Positions 1 to 6,966 are shown, counted from the first letter of the stretch. The stretch: DNA of 12,072 nucleotides from Krumholzibacterium sp965370495 (GCA_965370495.1 CBDUUV010000077.1:1-12072), one strand, 5' to 3'. A program made the numbers and translations. The notes: generated from the letters alone by a model not told the origin.

Positions 1-14
1 ACCAGCCGCCGGTA

Positions 15-1091
15 TTATTCTGAACAAAGTCTCATGATCTCGATGATCATTTTGAGCGCTTTTTCCATGTCTTTGACATAAATATGTTCTTCAGTTGAAT
101 GTTCCAACCGGGCACCTATACCGATTACAGCCATTTCAATTCCCTGGTTATTGTATATCGAGGCGTCTGTAAACCCCGTAATAAATGTAGTTTTTGCGCT
201 GATTCCTACTGTTTTCAAAGCTTTTTTTGCAATCATTACGGTTAGTGATTCGGGGGGGATATCAACCGCTTTACAAAGATTATCCACTTTGATCTCAACA
301 GAAGCTCCGAAGTTTTCGACTTCTGTTCTGATGATTCTAACCATCTTGTCAGCCAGTGCCTGGCCTTTATCATGGTACAGGCTTCTGCATTCTGCAAGAA
401 AATTAACATTTTCTGGCACACCATTACGAATCATTCCGCCTTTGATCACGCCCACATTTGCGGTTGTATCAGCATCCAGGCGGCCCAACCTCAAAGCGGA
501 AATCGCTTTGGCCGCAGCCTGAATGGCGTTGATCCCCTTTTCCGGTTCCATTCCGGCATGGGCTGAACGTCCCTTGATATCCACGTCTATTGCGAAATAT
601 GAAGGACCGCCGATAACGATTGTATCCAATGAGTCGTTATCCAGTAAAAATCCCATTTTTGCGGTTATCAGGCTGTAATCCAGATTCTTGACGCCCAGCA
701 GGCCAATCTCTTCCTGGCGGCTGATAGCAATCTGAATTGGCGGGTATATTTCAGCGATTCTCAACGCTTCAAGCATTTCCGCGATGCCGGCCTTGTCATC
801 GGCGGCCAGAATCGTGTTTCCCTCGGAACGAATCACACCTTCTTTCAAAATGGGCTTGATTCCTTTTCCCGGCAGAACCGTATCAGCATGGCAGGAAAGC
901 AGAATCGGTTCTTTCCCGGAACACCCTTTTGCAGGCAACCTGGCAATCAGGTTACCATAACTGTCTTTAGTGACATCGGCGCCCATATTTGAAAATTCTT
1001 TATACAGATAATCTATCATTTCAGCTTCATGACCTGATTCACTGTCAATCTGAACCATCTCTATAAACTGTTTGACCATTCGGTCTGACAT
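15..1091 (-). CDS. M20 family metallopeptidase, PepT-like (tripeptidase/aminopeptidase group)
   Basis: Predicted cytoplasmic zinc aminopeptidase of the M20 family, 358 residues, closest by motif to the 'peptidase T-like' group that trims short peptides; the substrate is inferred. The metal site is visible in order: H68 and D70 (SCHADTV), the bridging D98 (LAADDKAG), the acidic pair E127/E128 (QEEIGLLG), D151 (LLDND) and a late H331 (LEHSTEEH). A lid/dimerisation domain sits between about residues 165 and 275 (from AIDVDIKGRSAHAGMEPEKG). There is no signal peptide. The ATG at 1089-1091 has a strong Shine-Dalgarno (GGGAGG, plus-strand 1099-1104) 7 nt upstream, and a promoter lies at 1149-1177. 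It is divergent from the thiamin gene and shares only the intergenic region with it. All catalytic residues are present. An M42 or carboxypeptidase assignment is less likely given the HxD and EE motifs. Confidence 0.9.
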   Translation of the reverse strand: MSDRMVKQFIEMVQIDSESGHEAEMIDYLYKEFSNMGADVTKDSYGNLIARLPAKGCSGKEPILLSCHADTVLPGKGIKPILKEGVIRSEGNTILAADDKAGIAEMLEALRIAEIYPPIQIAISRQEEIGLLGVKNLDYSLITAKMGFLLDNDSLDTIVIGGPSYFAIDVDIKGRSAHAGMEPEKGINAIQAAAKAISALRLGRLDADTTANVGVIKGGMIRNGVPENVNFLAECRSLYHDKGQALADKMVRIIRTEVENFGASVEIKVDNLCKAVDIPPESLTVMIAKKALKTVGISAKTTFITGFTDASIYNNQGIEMAVIGIGARLEHSTEEHIYVKDMEKALKMIIEIMRLCSE

Positions 1092-1148
1092 CCCGTTTCC
1101 TCCCGCATTTATAATAAATCAAGGTTCTGGGTTATCTGCTACCCGCAT

Positions 1149-1177
1149 ATTCTACGAAATAAATTGGTAAATGACAA
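1149..1177 (-). promoter_or_regulatory. Sigma70-like promoter for the M20 peptidase gene
   Basis: Read on the minus strand: TTGTCA (plus 1172-1177), a 17-nt spacer, then TAGAAT (plus 1149-1154). Each hexamer matches consensus at 5 of 6 positions and the spacing is optimal. The expected start is near 1142, leaving a leader of about 50 nt before the ATG. The -10 box is inside the left arm of the 11-bp inverted repeat, so a repressor binding that arm would block this promoter (inference). Confidence 0.6.
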
Positions 1178-1212
1178 TTGATATATGAAACCGGGCTGTT
1201 CTTTATAGAATA

Positions 1213-1226
1213 ATGATAAGTATCAT
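1213..1226. repeat. Short AT-rich dyad (ATGATA-AG-TATCAT)
   Basis: Perfect 6-bp arms around a 2-nt centre, between the two arms of the larger inverted repeat. It looks operator-like and superficially recalls a Fur-type box, but the spacing is not that of the 19-bp Fur consensus. A chance palindrome in AT-rich DNA is quite possible. Confidence 0.35.
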
Positions 1227-1258
1227 CAGTTTTTCGTAGAATTCAATAATTATTATGA

Positions 1259-1288
1259 CTGTAACTCACAGGTTGTAACCTTTATAAT
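1259..1288 (+). promoter_or_regulatory. Candidate distal promoter for the thiamin gene
   Basis: A perfect TATAAT at 1283-1288 with a poor -35 (CTGTAA, 1259-1264, 3 of 6 matches) 18 nt upstream. It would give a leader of about 120 nt. The weak -35 keeps confidence low; an activator or the nearby dyad could compensate. Confidence 0.3.
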
Positions 1289-1336
1289 TATCGAGAGCAG
1301 GGTTGCGAATCTTTCTGGAGAAAATCCTGGACTGAA

Positions 1337-1364
1337 TTGAAGGTTTTTTAAAATCGATTATATA
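1337..1364 (+). promoter_or_regulatory. Candidate proximal promoter for the thiamin gene
   Basis: TTGAAG (1337-1342), a 16-nt spacer, then TATATA (1359-1364). Both hexamers match consensus at 4 of 6 positions. Transcription would begin near 1371, about 43 nt before the TTG start. Confidence 0.3.
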
Positions 1365-1414
1365 TCCGATACTGAAAAAATTAAAACAATGGATTATCAA
1401 GAACGGGGTTAGAT

Positions 1415-2464
1415 TTGAAAGATGAAAGACAGGCAATTTTCAGGATCCTTGATGTGAATGTAAACAGATGCTGCGAAGGGCTGCGGGTCATAGAAGAGAT
1501 CGCGCGTTTCGCTCATGACGACAGTATGGTGCTGCGTGAGATCAAGGATATCCGCCACACTGTGCGAAGGAATATCGAGTCACTCTCGTCAGGGTTGATC
1601 AGTTTTCGTAACAGTGAAGAAGATGTAGGAAGCAGCTTCTCTACAAAATCGGAAAAGTTCAGGGGATCTTTCTCGTCGGTTACAAGGGCTAATTTTCTCA
1701 GGGCAGAGGAGGCTCTGAGAGTCATTGAGGAATTCGGGAAGCTTCTCGATCCAGCAGCCTCGGAATCTTTCAAAACACTCAGGTTCCGGGTTTACACACT
1801 GGAAAGACTGTTTCTTTCAGGACTGGAAGAAACTGAAGTGATGCCGTCAGCGACCTTTCTCTACGCTTTTGTTGATCGTATATTTGTAGATGCTGAAAAT
1901 ATCAGGAAAGTAACCGGAGAGTTAATCGCCGGAGGAGCAGATCTGATACAATACAGGGCAAGGGATCAGAACAGGGATGAGATGCGCCGGGATATCGTAT
2001 CCATAATGGCTGTCGCAAAAGAAGAGGGGGTCCCTGTAATCATTAACAACGATATCAACCTTTGCGCTGAGACCGGGGCGGCAGGTGTTCATGTTGGCCA
2101 GGATGACATGGACCCAGCCGATATCAGGGATATTCTCGGACCAGGTTGTATTATAGGACTCAGCATACACAATATGGAAGAATTGCGCAAAGCTCCTGTA
2201 TCACTGCTGGACTACATAGCTGTCAGCGGCGTATTTACGACTGCCACAAAACAAGGCGTGGAGCCTCTGGGGCTGAAGTTTCTATCAGAAGTCTGCAGCA
2301 AAAGCAGTATTCCTGTCGTTGCGATAGGAGGGCTGAACCATGAAAATACAAGAGAAGTTATCGATGCGGGTGTGGAGGGCGTAGCGGTCATTTCCGCAAT
2401 ATTAAAGGGGCATATACGGAAAAACTGCTTTACCTTCAGGCAAATCATTGATAAAAAAGGGTAA
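1415..2464 (+). CDS. thiE: ThiD2-ThiE fusion: HMP-P kinase-like domain plus thiamine-phosphate synthase
   Basis: A 349-residue cytoplasmic protein for thiamin synthesis. Residues 8-135 match the ThiD2 family (RILDVNVNRCCEGLRVIEE, then RANFLRAEEALRVIEEFGK); members of that family phosphorylate HMP-P. Residues about 148-345 are ThiE, which joins HMP-PP to thiazole phosphate. Its motifs are N212/D213 in the IINND strand, GVHVGQDD (224-231), GLSIH (248-252), TTATK (275-279) and AIGG (303-306), the last being the TIM-barrel phosphate site. If both domains work, the product of the first step feeds the second within one chain (inference). TTG is the start because no in-frame ATG or GTG lies near the beginning of the conserved region; a weak GGGG precedes it by 7 nt. 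The usual IQLR is IQYR here. No TPP riboswitch was found. Confidence 0.93.
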   Translation: MKDERQAIFRILDVNVNRCCEGLRVIEEIARFAHDDSMVLREIKDIRHTVRRNIESLSSGLISFRNSEEDVGSSFSTKSEKFRGSFSSVTRANFLRAEEALRVIEEFGKLLDPAASESFKTLRFRVYTLERLFLSGLEETEVMPSATFLYAFVDRIFVDAENIRKVTGELIAGGADLIQYRARDQNRDEMRRDIVSIMAVAKEEGVPVIINNDINLCAETGAAGVHVGQDDMDPADIRDILGPGCIIGLSIHNMEELRKAPVSLLDYIAVSGVFTTATKQGVEPLGLKFLSEVCSKSSIPVVAIGGLNHENTREVIDAGVEGVAVISAILKGHIRKNCFTFRQIIDKKG

Positions 2465-2606
2465 TGGTGAAACGCTGACTTTCGGCAATTTTGAATATGT
2501 CGATTGAAGCGGACGATGAAACCCGTCGCTCGATCGCCATCCTCGGTATTGATACCGGTTTGTGTCTGGAAAAGGCAAGGCCGGCAGGATAACGGTTACA
2601 ACAGAC

Positions 2607-2610
2607 AGGA
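2607..2610 (+). promoter_or_regulatory. Shine-Dalgarno supporting the ftsK start at 2615
   Basis: AGGA lies 4 nt before ATG 2615, a short but usable spacing. The upstream in-frame TTG at 2504 has no purine-rich site, and the ATG at 2516 has only a weak one. Confidence 0.4.
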
Positions 2611-2614
2611 TAGC

Positions 2615-4789
2615 ATGGCCAGCAAACGAAAGATCGCGGTAGGGTTATTACTGGTGACAGCAGCTGTTTTTACAGGTTTTGCTCTCTATTCATTCGATTC
2701 AAGGGACTGGGGTTTATTCTGGGGAGCAAGGAACCTGTGCGGGCCGATAGGCGCCATGCTGGCCGGCGTGTTTCACCTTGTCGCTGGAAGTGTCGTTTCC
2801 TGGGTATTTCCCCTGTTTTTTCTATATTGGGGTATACTGCTGGTATCCGGAAAACGTATCAGGGACAATGCCAGGTTTCCGGTCCTGGTCAGTATCATCG
2901 CGTGGATCGTAAGCGCGCTTATTTCCGTGGTATGGACCCCTGGAACGGGTGGGATCCTTGGCGCGAAGACGAGTGGTTTTCTGGAGCTTGTAACGGGGCG
3001 TATTGGTTCGATTATCATATTGATTTCCTTTCTTCTCCTGACCCTGCTTATCCTGTTGTTCGGTTCGGTGAATGAATTAATCGACAGGATACGTGAAATA
3101 GGACATCTGAATCCGACAAAAACCAGGAAAAGAAAAAGGAGAAAAGAACCCACTAAATATTCAATGCCGGCGCAGAAGCAAAGAACGGGACTTATTCCAC
3201 CAAGAGCAAGGCAGAAATCCCCCGGGCCTGAAGATGATCGAGAGGAAGAACATGTTGAGATAGATATACCGGAACCCAAAAGAAGAAAGCCGGTTTCGAG
3301 GCCAAAGCCTGTGTCAAAACCGGAGATGGTAACCGGAGCGGCTTCGACTCTGGCAGACAATGCGCCACTTCCGGAACTGTCCCTTCTTGACGATTACGAC
3401 GAGTCGACGGTTACATACAGCAAAGAAGACTTGATAGCAAGGTCAGAGGTGATAGAAGCGAAACTGGAGAATTACGGGCTCAAAGGCAAGATACAGAAAG
3501 TACTTCCAGGCCCGGTAGTGACGACATTCGAATTCGTTCCAGCGCCGGGAGTCAAGGTGAGCCAGATAGCAAATCGCGCAGATGATATTTCACTCGCGCT
3601 GGCTGCGAGAGCGCTCAGGATTCAGGCACCGATTCCAGGCAAAGGCGCCGTAGGAATTGAGGTGCCGAATCCCGATCCTAAAATGGTTTTGCTGAAAGAG
3701 ATGATGGAGCATTTTCCTCCGGCTCAGAATGGTTTGATGGTAGCCCTGGGGAAAAGCGTTACCGGGGAACCCATTTATGTGGATATCGCGGATATGCCCC
3801 ACCTGTTGATCGCCGGAGCTACCGGAAGCGGCAAAAGTGTTTGTATTAATGCTATTATCTGCTCACTTCTCTTCAACCATACTCCTGCCACATGCAGATT
3901 TATCCTGATTGATCCCAAACGGCTGGAGTTGATCACTTTCAAGAATATTCCACACCTCCTGCATCCGGTTATCACCGAAGCAAGGCAGGCACTGAAGGTC
4001 CTGAACTGGCTTACAATCGAGATGGATCGCCGGTACAAACTACTGGCGCAGTCTGGAGTCAAGAATATTAACGGCTTTAACAAAAAAAATGCGATTGAAA
4101 AGATCGTTGACAAGGTAACCGGTGAGCCTTTATCGACCCTGCCATATTATGTGTGTATAATAGACGAACTGGCCGATATCATGGTGACCCTGGGTAACGA
4201 GATATATCCTCCGATAACACGCCTGGCGCAGATGGCAAGGGCGGTGGGCATACATCTCGTTTTTGCGACACAGCGGCCATCGGTGGATGTTGTGACGGGG
4301 CTTATCAAGGCGAACTTCCCATCGAGGCTGGCTTTCCAGGTTACTTCCAAGACAGACTCAAGGACCATTCTTGATGTCAACGGCGCCGAGACACTTCTGG
4401 GCAACGGAGACATGCTATACCTTCCCAAGAACCTGCCTTCCCCGGTCAGGATTCAGGGCGCGTATATTTCAGAAAGGGAAGCCGAGAATGTCTCGGATTA
4501 CTGGAGAAGTTTCCAGAGTGAGGGAAGAGAGATCGACCTTTCGACGGATTATAGCCCGGGAACTGATGGAAACGCGGATATCGATGATGACCTGTATGAA
4601 AAAGCAAGAGAGCTGGTGATCATGCATCAGCAGGGGTCGATTTCGCTTGTTCAAAGGCGCCTGCGCGTAGGTTATGCAAGGGCAGCGCGACTTATTGATA
4701 TGCTTGAACAGTCTGGTGTTGTGGGCCCATTCGAAGGAAGCAAGGCAAGGGAAGTGTTGATAAGTCGTGAAGAATATAAAGGAATCTGA
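2615..4789 (+). CDS. ftsK: DNA translocase FtsK/SpoIIIE
   Basis: Septum-anchored ATP-driven pump that clears and aligns chromosome termini during division. From ATG 2615 it is 724 residues. Four membrane helices fill about residues 5-175 (the first reads KIAVGLLLVTAAVFTG). A short basic linker follows (KTRKRKRRK), much shorter than in E. coli. The alpha domain starts near LIARSEVIEAKLENYG. The motor has Walker A GATGSGKS (401-408) and Walker B CIIDE (D517, E518), then the conserved RPSVDVVTGLIKANFPSR. The winged-helix gamma domain, which reads KOPS polarity sites, is residues 659-724 (GYARAARLIDMLEQSGVVGP). The frame is open back to TTG 2504, adding 37 residues of low-complexity sequence; I prefer 2615 because the chain then begins like typical FtsK with a few basic residues before helix 1. 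This leaves 150 nt after thiE with nothing convincing in it. It overlaps rimO by 23 nt. Confidence 0.95.
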   Translation: MASKRKIAVGLLLVTAAVFTGFALYSFDSRDWGLFWGARNLCGPIGAMLAGVFHLVAGSVVSWVFPLFFLYWGILLVSGKRIRDNARFPVLVSIIAWIVSALISVVWTPGTGGILGAKTSGFLELVTGRIGSIIILISFLLLTLLILLFGSVNELIDRIREIGHLNPTKTRKRKRRKEPTKYSMPAQKQRTGLIPPRARQKSPGPEDDREEEHVEIDIPEPKRRKPVSRPKPVSKPEMVTGAASTLADNAPLPELSLLDDYDESTVTYSKEDLIARSEVIEAKLENYGLKGKIQKVLPGPVVTTFEFVPAPGVKVSQIANRADDISLALAARALRIQAPIPGKGAVGIEVPNPDPKMVLLKEMMEHFPPAQNGLMVALGKSVTGEPIYVDIADMPHLLIAGATGSGKSVCINAIICSLLFNHTPATCRFILIDPKRLELITFKNIPHLLHPVITEARQALKVLNWLTIEMDRRYKLLAQSGVKNINGFNKKNAIEKIVDKVTGEPLSTLPYYVCIIDELADIMVTLGNEIYPPITRLAQMARAVGIHLVFATQRPSVDVVTGLIKANFPSRLAFQVTSKTDSRTILDVNGAETLLGNGDMLYLPKNLPSPVRIQGAYISEREAENVSDYWRSFQSEGREIDLSTDYSPGTDGNADIDDDLYEKARELVIMHQQGSISLVQRRLRVGYARAARLIDMLEQSGVVGPFEGSKAREVLISREEYKGI

Positions 4790-6155
4790 CGAGACTGTCC
4801 GCTGGTTCACCTATAGTTTTTTTAATCTCGGATGTCCGAAGAACCTTGTGGATGCGGAACGAGTAGCCGGGAAACTCGAGATCATGGGTTGGGTAGCGGC
4901 GGCTGATCCCGCGGCGGCTGATCTTCTAGTTATCACCACATGTGCCTTCATATCGATAGCAGAGGAAGAATCTGTAAACGAGATACTGCGTGTAGTCGCA
5001 CATAAGAGGAAAGAACAGATTCTGGCGGTTCTCGGATGTCTTGTGACCCGTGAAGGAAAAAAACTCGAAGAACTAATCCCTGAGGTCGATATCTTCCTGC
5101 CGGTGCGGGATATGGAATTGCTTGCAGAACGGGCCGATGAGCACATAGCCGCGACCGGAACCGGGAAACACAGGAAAGAAGCCGTGCGTCCGGCGAATGA
5201 GAACGGCGAGATGCTATCAGGCGGCAGAAGGTTGTTTACGCCACATCATCTTGCGTATCTGAAAATAGCTGAAGGATGCTCGAATCATTGTACATACTGT
5301 ATGATTCCCGATATCAGGGGAGAACTCGAGAGCAGGCCGGACAGCGATATCGTTGCCGAGGCGGTACGGCTGATTGCGGCCGGGGTGAAGGAACTTGTCA
5401 TAATAGCGCAGGATACGACTGCATATGGAACAGACAGTGGGGACAGGGATGGATTATACACGCTGTTGCGGGAGATCGCTGGGGCAGGGGGCCCCGAATG
5501 GATAAGGCTGATGTATATGCACCCCGCGCATATCAGAACAGAGCGGATCAGGAAACTTGTCAACGAGGGTATAATAATTCCTTATCTTGATATACCGATT
5601 CAGCATGTATCAGACCGGGTTTTAAGGAAGATGAGGCGTGGATACGGGAAGGGAGAACTGGAAGAGATCATCGGAAGCCTTCGTCGAGACAATCCGGACA
5701 TGGTGCTCAGGACCACTATAATGGCAGGGTTTCCGGGAGAGTCGGATCAAGAGTTTCAGGAACTGATCGATTTTCTCGAAGAATACAAATTCGATCATGT
5801 AGGTGTATTTTCGTATTCACCGGAGAAGGGGACGAAAGCTTCCGAATATAAACCTGTTATTCCAGAAAGTGTTGTACAGGCGAGAGTGGACGAGATTATA
5901 GCAGTTCAAATGGATATCTCTCACGAAAGGCTTCTATCAAGGGCAGGAGAGAAGCTTACGGTACTTGTGGATGAGAAACTGGCCGGTGAAGACCAGCCGT
6001 TCCCGGGGATATGGGGAACAGGAAGGTTCTATGGGCAGGCTCACGAGATAGACGGTATCACGTATCTTTCCGGTAAAGAGCTTGAACCCGGTATGTTTGC
6101 CGAGGTATTTGTCGAAGAGGCCGAAGCTTATGACCTTTTTGCAGTCGCCAGGTAA
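4767..6155 (+). CDS. rimO: Ribosomal protein uS12 (S12) methylthiotransferase RimO
   Basis: Radical-SAM enzyme that methylthiolates the conserved aspartate of ribosomal protein S12. 462 residues, the usual length. The N-terminal UPF0004 domain supplies three cysteines for the auxiliary cluster: C23 (NLGCPKNLVD), C59 (TTCAF) and C91 (LGCLV). The radical-SAM cluster is C171-x3-C175-x2-C178 (EGCSNHCTYC). A TRAM domain covers about residues 395-460 and ends EAYDLF, as in RimO rather than MiaB; GCPKNLVD also favours RimO. The GTG at 4767 is the only start available, because a TAA lies two codons upstream in frame and no other start codon precedes the conserved motif. It lies inside the end of ftsK, so translation is probably coupled. 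Residues 44-53 contain an in-frame five-codon duplication (AAADPAAADL). Confidence 0.96.
   Translation: MKNIKESDETVRWFTYSFFNLGCPKNLVDAERVAGKLEIMGWVAAADPAAADLLVITTCAFISIAEEESVNEILRVVAHKRKEQILAVLGCLVTREGKKLEELIPEVDIFLPVRDMELLAERADEHIAATGTGKHRKEAVRPANENGEMLSGGRRLFTPHHLAYLKIAEGCSNHCTYCMIPDIRGELESRPDSDIVAEAVRLIAAGVKELVIIAQDTTAYGTDSGDRDGLYTLLREIAGAGGPEWIRLMYMHPAHIRTERIRKLVNEGIIIPYLDIPIQHVSDRVLRKMRRGYGKGELEEIIGSLRRDNPDMVLRTTIMAGFPGESDQEFQELIDFLEEYKFDHVGVFSYSPEKGTKASEYKPVIPESVVQARVDEIIAVQMDISHERLLSRAGEKLTVLVDEKLAGEDQPFPGIWGTGRFYGQAHEIDGITYLSGKELEPGMFAEVFVEEAEAYDLFAVAR
4896..4923 (+). repeat. 13-bp direct repeat within rimO
   Basis: GCGGCGGCTGATC occurs at 4896-4908 and again at 4911-4923, a 15-bp period that duplicates five codons (AAADP/AAADL) without breaking the frame. 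It falls in a variable loop ahead of the second cluster cysteine. Confidence 0.75.
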
Positions 6156-6163
6156 AAATTAGA

Positions 6164-6194
6164 TTGACATCCAAGTGCAAATACTGAATATAAT
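6164..6194 (+). promoter_or_regulatory. Sigma70-like promoter for the envelope/bamD operon
   Basis: TTGACA (6164-6169) and TATAAT (6189-6194), both perfect matches to consensus, separated by 19 nt. The spacer is 2 nt longer than optimal, so strength is uncertain. Transcription would start near 6201, giving a leader of about 69 nt. It sits 8 nt after the rimO stop and is the best plus-strand promoter in the window. Confidence 0.6.
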
Positions 6195-6216
6195 TCACGT
6201 TAGGATGGGAACTGAA

Positions 6217-6273
6217 ATGATTGTGCAGTTTTTAATTAATACAGATTCGATTCAGATGGAGGTCGGTGCTTGA
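6217..6273 (+). CDS. Possible 18-residue leader peptide ahead of the exported-protein gene
   Basis: A short frame from ATG 6217 reads MIVQFLINTDSIQMEVGA and stops at TGA 6271-6273. GGGA lies 6 nt before that ATG. An in-frame ATG at 6205 would add four residues but would sit almost at the predicted transcription start. The stop overlaps the TTG start of the next gene (TTGA, 6270-6273), the arrangement typical of translational coupling. The frame is too short to judge by composition and may be chance. Confidence 0.25.
   Translation: MIVQFLINTDSIQMEVGA
6258..6263 (+). promoter_or_regulatory. Strong Shine-Dalgarno that fixes the TTG start at 6270
   Basis: GGAGGT, 6 nt before TTG 6270. This near-perfect site justifies the non-ATG start of the following gene. 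Confidence 0.75.
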
Positions 6274-6959
6274 GTTTTTTCAAACGCAAGAATGTCATAT
6301 TGAAATTAGTATACCTGATGTGCTTTGTCCTGGTCTTTATGACCATTCCCGTATTCAGCGCTCGGGAAGGTACAGGGGAAGAAGTGCTTACGAATTATGC
6401 TATAATCGAGAAAATATCCCTTGAAGCTATAGAGGAATTAAAGGCGAATATGCCCAGGCTGGCCAGTGGTAAGCTGATCTTCCTTAACAAGGGAAAAGGT
6501 GCCGGTAGTATAGATATAGTCTTCAAGAATGTACTCATTAAAAATATGACGGAAGCGGGGTTGAGGATAGCTGACAAGCTTGTCGTAACCGATGATGGGA
6601 AACAGGCTGCCGATTTCGAGTTGAATTACCAGTTGATAAGGTTGCGTGTGAAGTACCCCAGAATCCACCGTTGCTATTGGGTGGGCTCCAAAAGTGTAGA
6701 CAGATCAGCCGAGATAGGTGTTTTTTCTCAGCTCATCGACCTTTCATCAGGAGATATAATTTGGGTAGGGGAAACTCAGAAACAATATGAAGACGTAATA
6801 ACCTATTCACTACTGGAACGGGTAGAAGACCCTGAACATGATTTTACAAGGCCGCCCAGGAAGGAGATTCGCTGGGCCAAGTTCATTGAACCTGTCGTGG
6901 TCACAGGTATTGTTACAGGGCTTGTATATTTGTTTTTTTCCAACCAGACCAGTAATTGA
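6270..6959 (+). CDS. Uncharacterised exported protein with C-terminal membrane helix
   Basis: I do not recognise this 229-residue protein with confidence. Residues 1-30 look like a Sec signal peptide: basic FKRK, a hydrophobic core, and a V28-F29-S30 cleavage motif before A31. It has no lipobox cysteine. The mature part (31-200) alternates helix and strand (LEAIEELKANMPRL, then GDIIWVGETQKQYEDV), a pattern reminiscent of small periplasmic domains of the FlgO/CsgG/LpoB type. That resemblance is an impression only. Near the end, a conserved-looking stretch (ERVEDPEHDFTRPP) precedes a hydrophobic segment at about 207-223 and the tail FFSNQTSN, so the protein may be anchored by its C-terminus. 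The TTG start is set by a strong Shine-Dalgarno. It is the first gene after the 6164 promoter and is followed 7 nt later by the TPR lipoprotein, suggesting an envelope role. Confidence 0.8.
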   Translation: MSFFKRKNVILKLVYLMCFVLVFMTIPVFSAREGTGEEVLTNYAIIEKISLEAIEELKANMPRLASGKLIFLNKGKGAGSIDIVFKNVLIKNMTEAGLRIADKLVVTDDGKQAADFELNYQLIRLRVKYPRIHRCYWVGSKSVDRSAEIGVFSQLIDLSSGDIIWVGETQKQYEDVITYSLLERVEDPEHDFTRPPRKEIRWAKFIEPVVVTGIVTGLVYLFFSNQTSN

Positions 6960-6966
6960 TTAACAC

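Larger units (their letters stand above)
1149..1242. repeat. 11-bp inverted repeat, arms 72 nt apart
   Basis: ATTCTACGAAA at 1149-1159 and its exact reverse complement TTTCGTAGAAT at 1232-1242. Each arm has a TTC-n3-GAA core, so each alone is a small dyad. The left arm covers the -10 box of the peptidase promoter; the right arm would place the same TAGAAT on the plus strand. This could be a pair of operators for one regulator or a duplicated core promoter element. The function is unknown. Confidence 0.6.
1092..1414. other. Divergent intergenic region (323 bp)
   Basis: Non-coding, AT-rich stretch between the divergent peptidase and thiamin genes. It holds the peptidase Shine-Dalgarno (1099-1104), a minus-strand promoter (1149-1177), an 11-bp inverted repeat (1149-1159 and 1232-1242), a 6-bp-arm dyad (1213-1226), a small dyad AGGTT-GT-AACCT (1270-1281) and two candidate plus-strand promoters. 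No convincing ORF, tRNA or terminator is seen. I looked for the conserved TPP riboswitch core ahead of the thiamin gene and did not find it. Confidence 0.8.

Noticed and set aside
252..258. G7 run within the peptidase gene as a phase-variation tract
   Set aside because: One base shorter than the 7155 run, without the adjoining A run, and in a cytoplasmic enzyme; weaker case.
1213..1226. Fur box
   Set aside because: The dyad has TGATA/TATCA halves, but the arms are 2 nt apart and do not fit the 19-bp or 7-1-7 Fur pattern.
1092..1414. TPP riboswitch ahead of the thiamin gene
   Set aside because: Expected from the gene's function, but the conserved CUGAGA and ACCUGAUC-type cores are not visible on the plus strand.
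2448..2507. 19-codon ORF (TTG start) overlapping the end of thiE
   Set aside because: The sequence looks protein-like, but it is too short, starts with TTG and has no ribosome site; probably chance.
2497..2592. 31-codon ORF between thiE and ftsK
   Set aside because: It has no Shine-Dalgarno, lies in another frame of the open ftsK extension, and shows no recognisable motif.
2773..3360. Long antisense open frame opposite ftsK
   Set aside because: It lies entirely opposite conserved FtsK coding sequence, has no recognisable domain and no ribosome site; a shadow frame.
6210..6233. Rho-independent terminator or attenuator in the leader before the exported-protein gene
   Set aside because: AACTG/CAGTT with five Ts has only a 5-bp stem, GC-poor, with an 11-nt loop; too weak to call.
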